A stretch of 39,076 nucleotides of DNA from Candidatus Gastranaerophilales bacterium (GTDB lineage: Bacteria > Cyanobacteriota > Vampirovibrionia > Gastranaerophilales > Gastranaerophilaceae), in contig CALUPN010000010.1 of the NCBI GenBank assembly GCA_944322625.1, positions 1 through 39,076 of the forward strand, read 5' to 3'. Shown in pieces: positions 1 to 6,582 of this stretch. Made by a program: the position numbers and the translations under genes. Numbering within the stretch: the stretch's first letter is position 1; each line of letters starts with the position of its first letter. The notes beneath the pieces are model-generated. The model worked only from the letters and a program-made list of their open reading frames with translations. It ran no database searches and was not told where the DNA came from.

Positions 1-11
1 ATTGTACCCAT
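1..11 (-). CDS. Start of the next operon gene (partial, off left edge)
   Basis: An ATG lies at 11-9 on the minus strand, 21 bp after the lpxD stop. An AAAGG Shine-Dalgarno-like stretch ends 6 nt before it. Only three codons (Met-Gly-Thr) are inside the window, so the product cannot be identified. In many Gram-negative genomes an lpxC/fabZ/lpxA-type gene follows lpxD, which would fit, but this is inference from context only. Confidence 0.3.
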
Positions 12-32
12 ATTATACCTTTGTCCTGTCGG

Positions 33-1136
33 TTACCCCTTTACCCCTTCATTAACCCCCTCTTCAAAAGAGCGTAAAAGAGGTTCATATTTTTTGAATT
101 TTGCAATCAAATCGCCGGCATCTTTCATGATTTTTAACTGCTTAATAAATTCTTTTCTCGGAACAGCCGGAGCACCTACAACAATTGATTTAGCAGGGAA
201 ACTCTTAGTAACTCCGGCTTGAGCAGCAATAATAGTATCGTCTCCTATCTTGATATGATCAGCAAGACCTGCCTGACCTGCAATAACTACTCTGTCGCCG
301 ATTACGCAGCTTCCCGCAATACCGACTTGAGAAACAATCATACATCCTTTTCCGATACGGCAGTTATGACCAATCATAACTAAATCGTCAATCTTAGTAT
401 TATCACCGACTACGGTATTTTCAATAGTACCTCTGTCTATTGCTGTATTAGCACCAATCTCAACATTATTACCGATAACAACAGAACCGATTGACGGAAT
501 TTTAAATATAACTTGTTCAACATCATTTTCTCTGATTTCACCGTCTTTTCTTGCCTGCTCTATATTATTCGGGTTCTCTGTAACGAAGCTGAAACCGTCT
601 GCTCCCAGAGAAACACCGTGATGAAGAATAACTTCATTACCGACTTCTACTCTGTCGCCGATGCAGACTGCCGGATGGAAAAAGCATTTATTGCCGATTA
701 CAGCCCCGTTTCCGATATAGCAATTTGCTAAAATCTTTGTATTATCACCAATTTGTGCATTTTCTCCAATCACAACATTCGGCCCTAAAGATACATTCTC
801 ACCGATTTTTGCAGACGGATGAACAGTTGCCGTCGGATGAATTCCCGAATTAACATGCGGTTCTTCATAAAACATTGTTATAAGCTTCATCATCGCTAAA
901 CGCGGACGTTCAACTTCTATAGTTGAAAAACCTTCTATATTTACCCCCAGAGGAACAAGTGCTGCTAAAGCTTTTGTATTCGACAAATTTGCAATCTCTT
1001 CTTCGCCTAATGCAAGAGCCAGAGTATTTTCATCAGCCAACAAAGGCGGTGCAATTTTAGTAATCGCAACATCTTTAGCTTTTGAAAGCATTCCGCCCGT
1101 AATTTGTGCAATCTGTTCCAATGTGAAAGTTTTCAT
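33..1136 (-). CDS. lpxD: UDP-3-O-(3-hydroxyacyl)glucosamine N-acyltransferase
   Basis: LpxD adds the second 3-hydroxyacyl chain to UDP-3-O-acylglucosamine, the third step of lipid A synthesis, in the cytoplasm. The protein (367 aa) has an N-terminal uridine-binding region, then a long run of hexapeptide repeats (about residues 100-310) that form a left-handed beta helix. The typical catalytic-His segment MIGHNCRIG is present. I chose the ATG at 1136, not the upstream in-frame codon near 1166, because AAGGAGTG sits just before it and MKTFTLEQI matches the family start. It is the last complete gene of the dapB-asd-orf68-rfaE2-lpxD operon, 17 bp after rfaE2. Odd point: the C-terminus is longer than usual, and its last codons (VNEGVKG) are written by a G4TAA-type simple repeat also found at 23618-23730. 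Confidence 0.95.
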   Translation of the reverse strand: MKTFTLEQIAQITGGMLSKAKDVAITKIAPPLLADENTLALALGEEEIANLSNTKALAALVPLGVNIEGFSTIEVERPRLAMMKLITMFYEEPHVNSGIHPTATVHPSAKIGENVSLGPNVVIGENAQIGDNTKILANCYIGNGAVIGNKCFFHPAVCIGDRVEVGNEVILHHGVSLGADGFSFVTENPNNIEQARKDGEIRENDVEQVIFKIPSIGSVVIGNNVEIGANTAIDRGTIENTVVGDNTKIDDLVMIGHNCRIGKGCMIVSQVGIAGSCVIGDRVVIAGQAGLADHIKIGDDTIIAAQAGVTKSFPAKSIVVGAPAVPRKEFIKQLKIMKDAGDLIAKFKKYEPLLRSFEEGVNEGVKG

Positions 1137-1153
1137 AAATACACTCCTTATAT

Positions 1154-1621
1154 CTATCCTAAACACTTATTTATTATATTTGTAGTAGATTTTCCTTGAA
1201 CAAAATCAATAAACTCTACCTTGATATTATTTCTTAGAACCACATCCCTTTCGGGCAGTGTTTCCAAGGTATAATCCGCACCTTTTGTATATATATCCGG
1301 TTTTATTGCTTCCAACAATTGTGCCGGAGATCTTTCTTCAAATAATACCACATAATCAACGTATAATAAAGCATTTAATATCTCAGCTCGGTCCTGCTCA
1401 CAATTTATAGGTCTTTCGGGACCTTTTATAAGCTTTACGGAACTGTCTGAATTGAGCATAACTATAGAATAATCAGCTAAAGATTTTGTTTTTTTCAGAT
1501 AACGAACATGCCCGACATGCAGAATATCAAAGCACCCGTTTGTTGCGGCAAAAGTCTTACCCTCAGACTGCCCGCTTCTCACAATATCTATTATTTCATC
1601 TTTTGTAACCGTTTTGCCCAA
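1154..1621 (-). CDS. rfaE2: RfaE2/HldE-C type heptose-1-phosphate nucleotidyltransferase
   Basis: A 155-residue stand-alone nucleotidyltransferase of the cytidylyltransferase superfamily. It contains NGCFDILHVGHVRYL with the HxGH signature at residues 35-38, and a KGADY segment typical of the RfaE domain II family. That family activates D-glycero-beta-D-manno-heptose 1-phosphate to ADP-heptose for LPS inner core. In Escherichia coli this domain is fused to a kinase (HldE); here it stands alone and no kinase is in the window. The start is a rare TTG at 1621: an in-frame TAA lies 18 bp upstream, no in-frame ATG lies between, and AAGGAG sits 11 nt before the TTG. It is between a small unknown gene and lpxD, consistent with an envelope job. 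A closely related nucleotide-sugar specificity cannot be excluded. Confidence 0.88.
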   Translation of the reverse strand: MGKTVTKDEIIDIVRSGQSEGKTFAATNGCFDILHVGHVRYLKKTKSLADYSIVMLNSDSSVKLIKGPERPINCEQDRAEILNALLYVDYVVLFEERSPAQLLEAIKPDIYTKGADYTLETLPERDVVLRNNIKVEFIDFVQGKSTTNIINKCLG

Positions 1622-1636
1622 TTCCGGTTTTTCTCC

Positions 1637-1843
1637 TTATTTTCCTCTGTAATTCTCCAGTGCAATTTGGACAGAATCCTTTGCCCGTTCAAAGACATCA
1701 GCATCAGTTCTTATATAAACTTTCTTTTCCAACGGCATTTCTTTGGGTAAAATCCCAACCTGCTCTGCAAAATGCTTAGCTTTTTTTATTTTCCTGTCTG
1801 TAGGTTTTATCGTAATATTATTTGCAATTTTTTTTACATTCAT
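1637..1843 (-). CDS. Conserved-looking small basic protein, unknown
   Basis: A 68-residue ORF whose ATG overlaps the asd stop as ATGA, which argues that it is real and translationally coupled. It ends 15 bp before rfaE2. The product is Lys-rich in its first half (ITIKPTDRKIKKAKHF) and has an acidic/amphipathic second half (DADVFERAKDSVQIALENY). There is no signal peptide, no membrane segment and no cysteine, so it is probably a cytosolic protein. I do not recognise the family. The position inside an operon for DAP and LPS precursor synthesis is the only functional hint. Confidence 0.7.
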   Translation of the reverse strand: MNVKKIANNITIKPTDRKIKKAKHFAEQVGILPKEMPLEKKVYIRTDADVFERAKDSVQIALENYRGK

Positions 1844-2856
1844 CAGAACAACCCCATTTCTATAACTCTTTTACAAATTCTTACAGTATTTAATGCTGCA
1901 CCTATACGCAAATTATCAGCAACGCACCATAAAGAAATCCCGTTATCAAACGCGAGATTTTTTCTGATTCTTCCTGCAAAAACAGGATTAACCCCCGATG
2001 CATCGCGTGTTGTAGGATACTCATAATTTTCAGGATTATCTATAACCTTAACCCCGTAGGAATTTTTTAAAATTTCTCTGACTTCATCCGGGGTAATATT
2101 TTTTTCGAATTCTATATCAACAGCTTCACTGTGTCCGTTAAATACCGGCACTCTTGCAGCTGTACAAGAAATTTTCGTACTTTCGTCAAGATGAAGAATT
2201 TTTCTGGTCTCGTTAACAACTTTCATCTCTTCTTTTGTATAACCATTATCACAAAATACATCAATTTGCGGTATTACATTAAAAGAAATCGGCTTTTTAA
2301 AGCATTTGTTTTCAAAAGATTTGCCTTCTAAATTTGCAATTGTATCTTCTCTAAGCTCATTTATAGCTGCCAGCCCGGCGCCTGATACCGCTTGATAAGT
2401 CGATACAATCAGCCTTTTTATACCAAATTTCTTCAATGGCTCTAAAACTAACATAAGTTGAGAGGTTGAGCAATTCGGATTTGCAATAATACCCTTATGT
2501 CTCCTTAAATCCTCGTCATTAACTCCCGCAATAACCAGCGGTACATCTTTTTCCATACGGAAAGCCGATGAATTATCAATAATTACTCCGCCTCTTTTTA
2601 CAATCTCCGGCGCGAACTTCTGACTGGTAGAACCGCCTGCTGAAGCCATAACAATATTAATTCCGTCAAAAACCTCAGGCTTAGCTTCTTCTACAGTATA
2701 TTCTTTTCCTTTAAAAGTTATTTTTGAACCGGCACTTCTTGCGCTCGAAAGAAATTTTATATCTTCAAACTCAATACCCAGTTCTTCCGTAATCTTAGTA
2801 ATTTCTCTTCCTACAACACCTGTTGCACCTAAAATCGCTATTCTTGGCTTCTTCAT
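1843..2856 (-). CDS. asd: Aspartate-semialdehyde dehydrogenase
   Basis: Asd reduces aspartyl phosphate to aspartate semialdehyde with NADPH, the branch point to lysine/DAP, threonine and methionine. Seen: the N-terminal Rossmann motif ILGATGVVGREI, the SAGGSTS segment, the active-site Cys in NPNCSTSQL, and the later GHSEAV segment with a conserved His. The length of 337 aa is normal. A TTG one codon upstream (2859) is in frame, but the ATG at 2856 is preferred since AGAGGTG lies 5 nt before it. It follows dapB by 10 bp and overlaps the next gene by ATGA, so it is within one operon. Confidence 0.96.
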   Translation of the reverse strand: MKKPRIAILGATGVVGREITKITEELGIEFEDIKFLSSARSAGSKITFKGKEYTVEEAKPEVFDGINIVMASAGGSTSQKFAPEIVKRGGVIIDNSSAFRMEKDVPLVIAGVNDEDLRRHKGIIANPNCSTSQLMLVLEPLKKFGIKRLIVSTYQAVSGAGLAAINELREDTIANLEGKSFENKCFKKPISFNVIPQIDVFCDNGYTKEEMKVVNETRKILHLDESTKISCTAARVPVFNGHSEAVDIEFEKNITPDEVREILKNSYGVKVIDNPENYEYPTTRDASGVNPVFAGRIRKNLAFDNGISLWCVADNLRIGAALNTVRICKRVIEMGLF

Positions 2857-2866
2857 CAATTCACCT

Positions 2867-3613
2867 CTAAAGTATATTTTCTAATCCGTAAATGAAATCT
2901 TTATTTTCATAAACATGTCTTACTGCTCTCAAAACTCCATCCATATAACATTCTCTGTTCATGGAGTCGTGTCTTATAGTCAAAATTTGTCCGCTTGCCC
3001 CGAATATAACTTCTTGAGACGCAATGTAACCGGGCATTCTAACAGAATGAATATGAATATTGTTATACGAAGCTGCCCCTCTGGCCCCTTCAATAGTCTC
3101 TGCTTCCGGACAGTTACCTGAGGTAAAGTCAGGGTTTTCTTTTGACATCATTAAAGCTGTCTTAACCGCAGTTCCGGAAGGAGCATCTTTTTTCTGATTA
3201 TGATGAAGTTCAATTATTTCGGCATTATTAAAATATTTAGATGCCATCTGTGCAAATTTCATCATTAAAACCGCACCGGTAGAAAAATTAGGCGCAATCA
3301 GACATCCGGTCTTAGCTGCTTCAGATAGATTCTTTAATTCATCTATCTGTTCATCAGTTAAGCCTGTAGTTCCTATAACAATATTAATATTATTATTCAA
3401 ACAATAAAGCGCATTTTCATAAATCGACTTAGGCTGGGTAAAATCTATCAAAACATCAATTTCCACAGAATCTTTTGCGTCTTTGATTGTAGCAAACTCG
3501 CCATCTTTAATATCGATTCTTGCAGCAAGTGTCATATCTTCAGCACCGTTAACTGCATTAACAACTTCCTGCCCCATTTTTCCGTTTGCACCGCAAACCG
3601 CTATCTTAATCAT
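2867..3613 (-). CDS. dapB: 4-hydroxy-tetrahydrodipicolinate reductase
   Basis: DapB reduces hydroxy-tetrahydrodipicolinate with NAD(P)H in the DAP/lysine pathway, which supplies peptidoglycan. Seen: the dinucleotide-binding GANGKMGQE at the N-terminus, the GTTGLT loop, and the family signature ELHHNQKKDAPSGTA with the catalytic His pair and Lys. The length of 248 aa is typical. The ATG at 3613 has a strong GGGAGGAGGG Shine-Dalgarno. It is the first gene of the minus-strand operon; a TATAAT hexamer lies at 3641-3646 on the same strand, but I see no convincing -35 at normal spacing. Confidence 0.96.
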   Translation of the reverse strand: MIKIAVCGANGKMGQEVVNAVNGAEDMTLAARIDIKDGEFATIKDAKDSVEIDVLIDFTQPKSIYENALYCLNNNINIVIGTTGLTDEQIDELKNLSEAAKTGCLIAPNFSTGAVLMMKFAQMASKYFNNAEIIELHHNQKKDAPSGTAVKTALMMSKENPDFTSGNCPEAETIEGARGAASYNNIHIHSVRMPGYIASQEVIFGASGQILTIRHDSMNRECYMDGVLRAVRHVYENKDFIYGLENIL

Positions 3614-3785
3614 TATTCCCTCCTCCCGAGAGCCATGAGAATTATACTATAAATACAAAAAAGAATAAATGTAAAGATTTGTAACAATTTTATATAAAAA
3701 GTGTTACTAAATTATATATTGTGGAATATATAAAGTATAATCTCTTTTCTTTATTTTCTCCTCCACTCCTTTATCTAACGAGAGT

Positions 3786-3822
3786 TAATGCCGCAAAAGA
3801 TTGCGGCTTTTTGTTTTGCCCG
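3786..3822 (+). terminator. Rho-independent terminator, possibly of an unannotated small RNA
   Basis: GCCGCAA-aaga-TTGCGGC forms a 7-bp GC-rich stem followed by TTTTTGTTTT on the plus strand. No plus-strand gene precedes it: dapB is transcribed away to the left. It may therefore end a short transcript beginning near 3700-3760, where AT-rich promoter-like sequence lies (a TATAAT at about 3736). The small RNA itself is inference. Confidence 0.6.
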
Positions 3823-3895
3823 ATAAAAGAGTTCATTTCTATACTTACAGTCTTAGGAAATCATATTACAGTTTCTATATTAACATAATATACTG

Positions 3896-4041
3896 TGGTG
3901 CTACGCACGTAGGAAACCGGTCGGCAGACATTCAGTCTAAAGGCTACAAGTCTTTTTTTGTCCCACCTGCCTGCCTCAAAGCGCCCTAATGTAACATAAT
4001 ACATATTGTGTTACATTAGACATACTTTTATATGTCTGAAA
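3896..4041 (+). repeat. Family A dispersed repeat, copy A1
   Basis: Begins GTGGTGCTACGCACGTAGG and includes GGCAGACATTCAGTCTAAAGG and GCCTCAAAGCGCCCTAATG. It ends in a TAATGTAACA...TGTTACATTA palindrome plus a second hairpin (GACATA-cttttA-TATGTC). Near-identical blocks occur inverted at 4379-4611 and directly at 38967-39076. There is no ORF inside, so it is a non-autonomous structured repeat. Confidence 0.85.
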
Positions 4042-4068
4042 CCATTATAACATATTTATTTCAAATGT

Positions 4069-4116
4069 GTACTTTTCTTTCTCTTTTATTGCGAATAAAA
4101 AGAGAAAGAAAAGTAC
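4069..4116. repeat. Long near-perfect palindrome
   Basis: The arms GTACTTTTCTTTCTCTTTT and AAAAGAGAAAGAAAAGTAC pair over 19 bp, with a short AT/GCG loop; one extra T on one arm is the only irregularity. The right side lacks a T-run, so this is not a standard terminator. Confidence 0.75.
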
Positions 4117-4378
4117 CAAAAGAAAGAGAAAATACGCAGCTGTTTCCTATGCCCTGACGGGCATTGGGGTAAAATTGTATTAAGCTTCTACGGCCAGGCC
4201 GGTGAACCGGCTCTCTTACGCTCACTATCGCTGCTTACGCAGCACGTTCGCGGCGCTACCTGCGTTATATCTTCACCCTCCCCTTGTGGGAGGGTCGAAA
4301 TCTTTGATTTCGGGGAGGGGTAAGATTATTATTCGTAATCTTATACTAAAAACCCGCACTATTCCTTACATTTACCCC

Positions 4379-4500
4379 TAATGTAACACAATATGTATTG
4401 AGTTACATTAGAACACTTTGAGGCAGACCGGTAGGTCAAAAACATTCCGGTAGTCTTTAGACCAAATGTCTGCCGACCGGTCTCCTACGTGCGTAGCACC
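4379..4500 (-). repeat. Family A dispersed repeat, copy A2 (inverted)
   Basis: Reverse-complement copy of A1: it starts with the TAATGTAACACAATATG palindrome, then TTTGAGGCAGACCGGT, and ends with CCTACGTGCGTAGCACC. It is directly followed by A3 in the same orientation, so A2-A3 form a tandem pair. Confidence 0.85.
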
Positions 4501-4611
4501 ACAATATGTATTGAGTTACATTAGGGCACTTTGAGGCAGACCGGTGGGTCAAAATAAACTTGCAGTCTTTAGACTGAATGTCTGCCAACCATATATTTAC
4601 GTGCGTAGCAC
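4501..4611 (-). repeat. Family A dispersed repeat, copy A3 (inverted)
   Basis: Third copy, adjoining A2 and sharing half of its terminal palindrome. It ends at GTGCGTAGCAC, two bases before the AGAAAGGA ribosome binding site of the gene at 4629. Where A1 and A2 read ACCGGT near this end, A3 reads ATATATTTACG, giving a TATATT hexamer at 4592-4597 that could act as a -10 box for that gene. Confidence 0.8.
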
Positions 4612-4628
4612 AGAAAGGAATAGCGAAC

Positions 4629-6095
4629 GTGAGAGCAAAAAAATTAAACGGATTTTCACTGATGGAAATGATGATTGTACTGTTGATTGTTGCAATAGTT
4701 GCAGCGGCAAGTGCACCTTTGGTAAGCAAAAAAATGTCAAGAAGCGCAGGAACTAACGACAGTCCGTGGGTTTTTACGGGAATGAGCGGCAGTATTGCCT
4801 ATAACATGAAAGGACATGACAATGATACTGTTATTATTGGTGCTTCCAAACTTCCTGCAAGCTTGAACGGTCATACAAGATTATTTATAGACTCCGATGA
4901 TAACGGTTCCCACATAACTTTTGGAAACGGAGAGCTAAAGCCTTTACAGCTTACTGGTGACCCAGAGGGACGCGTTGGTTTTTCAGATGTACAAATACCG
5001 ACTAATTCCGTAGCATTCGGCACAGACCAATCACATAACAATAATAGTATGCAATATGTACCAAGAGAAATGGTATCTATTGGTATCGGTACATATACAC
5101 ATTCTTGTGGTACAGCATTAGGCTATAAAGCAAATGCTCAGGGACCGAATAGTGTTGCAATCGGTCATGGGTCTACAGCCGGACAACTTCCGGGACAGGC
5201 TGATGTTCAGGGTGGTGTAGCTGTTGGGTATGGTGCTACCGGGGATGGTTCAGGCGCTGTAGCAGTTGGGTATTGTACTAATGCAAATGTTTGGCGCAGT
5301 ACTGCACTGGGATTTGAGACAGAAGCTTCCTCGTCCAGCAGTATTGCTATAGGTGATAGAGCCAGGGCAACAAAAGTCTGTGCAATCGCAATCGGCAGCG
5401 AAGCTATTGCGGATGACTCATATTCTGTAGCTATAGGAAAAGATGCTGTTACAACCGCTCAACATCAAATAGTTCTCGGGACAGCAAATGATACGGTTTA
5501 TATTCCGGGGAATTTAGTTGTAGAAGGAAACTCTGCTATAGGTATTAAAGGTAATAGCAAAGTTTATTTAAATGTTTCTGGATCTTCAGGAGGAGGAGGA
5601 CTTTGTACTCTTCGTGATAAAATGCGTCCGAACAGTCCTAATCTGATAGGTTCTAATGATAAAAAAACTAATAGCGGATTTGGTGCTACATATTCGGAGG
5701 CTACAAGTTGGTTTTCTGACCGCCGTCTAAAAAATGTCGGAGAGAAATATACTGCAGGACTTACAGAACTTAAGAAACTGGATTTCTTCCACTATACATT
5801 CAAAAAGGATGAAGAAAAGACTCCGCATGTCGGTGTAATTGCGCAGGATTTACAAAAAGTATTTCCTGATGCGGTAACAAAAGGCGAGGACGGGTATTTA
5901 AGAATTCGTTTTGAAGATATGTTTTATGCCGTGATTAATGCGGTTAAGGAATTGGATAATAAGATTTCTGAAATTGTACAGAATATTGCTGACATTAATT
6001 CAACAATAGAAAAACAAAATAAGACAATTGAAGAACAGCAAAATACAATTAATGAACTGCTAAAGCGTGTTGAGAAGTTGGAAAAAGCCGGGTAA
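4629..6095 (+). CDS. Prepilin-like protein with YadA-type head and S74 endosialidase-chaperone domain
   Basis: A 488-aa fusion. Residues 1-8 are a short basic prepilin leader (VRAKKLNG, GTG start read as Met). The cleavage motif is G|FSLME, with Glu at +5, then a hydrophobic helix (MMIVLLIVAIVAAASAP). About residues 124-290 hold many NSVAIG/SSSIAIGDRA-type repeats, the beta-roll of trimeric autotransporter heads (YadA/Hep_Hag). Residues from about 360 hold SDRRLKN...GVIAQDLQKVFPDAV, the intramolecular chaperone (peptidase S74) of phage tail spikes, with the Ser363-Asp364 junction where that family self-cleaves. A coiled coil fills about 430-487. I chose the GTG at 4629 (AAAGGA 9 nt upstream) over the ATG at 4578, which would put 17 extra residues before the leader. 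Likely a surface-anchored, possibly trimeric adhesin; the function is inferred. No prophage surrounds it. Confidence 0.85.
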   Translation: MRAKKLNGFSLMEMMIVLLIVAIVAAASAPLVSKKMSRSAGTNDSPWVFTGMSGSIAYNMKGHDNDTVIIGASKLPASLNGHTRLFIDSDDNGSHITFGNGELKPLQLTGDPEGRVGFSDVQIPTNSVAFGTDQSHNNNSMQYVPREMVSIGIGTYTHSCGTALGYKANAQGPNSVAIGHGSTAGQLPGQADVQGGVAVGYGATGDGSGAVAVGYCTNANVWRSTALGFETEASSSSSIAIGDRARATKVCAIAIGSEAIADDSYSVAIGKDAVTTAQHQIVLGTANDTVYIPGNLVVEGNSAIGIKGNSKVYLNVSGSSGGGGLCTLRDKMRPNSPNLIGSNDKKTNSGFGATYSEATSWFSDRRLKNVGEKYTAGLTELKKLDFFHYTFKKDEEKTPHVGVIAQDLQKVFPDAVTKGEDGYLRIRFEDMFYAVINAVKELDNKISEIVQNIADINSTIEKQNKTIEEQQNTINELLKRVEKLEKAG

Positions 6096-6104
6096 ATAAG
6101 CAAA

Positions 6105-6212
6105 AGCACCCACCCCGGCCCTCCCTCAAAAGGGAGGGAGAAGGCGCCAAGCATACAGTATTCCTTCCCTTATGAGGGAAGGTAAGGATGGGTGCTAACC
6201 CGCAAGGGGAAA
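6105..6212 (+). repeat. Family B repeat, copy B1
   Basis: A ~108-bp block opening AGCACCCACCCCGGCCCTCC and closing near GGATGGGTGCTAACCCGC, so its ends are complementary. It contains two inner hairpins (CCCTCCCTcaaAAGGGAGGG and CCTTCCCTtatGAGGGAAGG). Copy B2 lies 87 bp downstream in the same orientation. Confidence 0.85.
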
Positions 6213-6299
6213 TTAACAAAAATAGGAGACAGAAGTTGAGCATACAAATTTTTAAGAACAACTGTAAAATCTATTTCTGATAAAATTATAAACCCTATC

Positions 6300-6407
6300 A
6301 GCACCCACCCCGGCCCTCCCTCAAAAGGGAGGGAGAAGGCGCCAAGTGTACAGTGTTCCTTCCCTTGAGGGAAGGCTGGGATGGGTGCCAGCCCGAAAGG
6401 GAAAATA
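6300..6407 (+). repeat. Family B repeat, copy B2
   Basis: Direct copy of B1, nearly identical over about 55 bp at the left end, slightly diverged in the middle, with the same terminal complementarity (GCACCCA...TGGGTGC). A partial copy is at 38851-38888, and degenerate relatives are near 4274-4320 and 18968-19150. Confidence 0.85.
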
Positions 6408-6466
6408 ATACACTCAACTAAAAGAAAAGTTTAAAATAAATTTTTGGCCTCTCACGGGCTATTTAC

Positions 6467-6492
6467 GGGCGGAGCGAAGCTCCGCCCTTTTC
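6467..6492 (+). terminator. Rho-independent terminator
   Basis: GGGCGGAGC-gaa-GCTCCGCCC, a perfect 9-bp GC-rich stem followed by TTTTCCTC. It would end transcripts that run from the prepilin-adhesin gene through the B repeats, and it isolates secA. Confidence 0.85.
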
Positions 6493-6530
6493 CTCAAAAA
6501 TTACCATATCAGGCTATTTCATGTTTATTC

Positions 6531-6559
6531 TCGATATTTAAGAGTGTTTGTGCTATCAT
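6531..6559 (+). promoter_or_regulatory. Candidate secA promoter (extended -10)
   Basis: TGCTATCAT at 6551-6559 (extended -10, TATCAT at 6554-6559), with TCGATA at 6531-6536 as a weak -35 at 17-bp spacing. It lies between the terminator at 6467 and the secA ribosome binding site (GGAGAGGA, 6570-6577). Confidence 0.4.
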
Positions 6560-6582
6560 TAACTTAATTGGAGAGGATTATT

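Larger units (their letters stand above)
3614..4628. other. Gene-free, hairpin-rich segment
   Basis: About 1 kb without a credible gene. From left to right: dapB promoter region, terminator (3786-3822), family A repeat copy 1 (3896-4041), a 48-bp near-perfect palindrome (4069-4116), several short hairpins (ATGCCC-tgac-GGGCAT near 4157, GCCGGT-ga-ACCGGC near 4198, GCTGC-ttac-GCAGC near 4231), a family B-like G/C-rich palindrome (about 4274-4320), then two inverted family A copies (4379-4500 and 4501-4611) that run up to the ribosome binding site of the next gene. Confidence 0.7.

Noticed and set aside
3641..3675. Full sigma-70 promoter for dapB
   Set aside because: TATAAT is present at 3641-3646, but the nearest TTTACA is 23 bp away, so the -35 is not credible.
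4629..6095. Prophage tail spike gene
   Set aside because: The S74 domain suggests phage, but no phage structural, integrase or lysis genes surround it, and the N-terminus is a prepilin signal.
6236..6280. 14-codon ORF starting TTG with AGGAGA upstream, between the B repeats
   Set aside because: Too short, no coding signal, and it lies between non-coding repeats.
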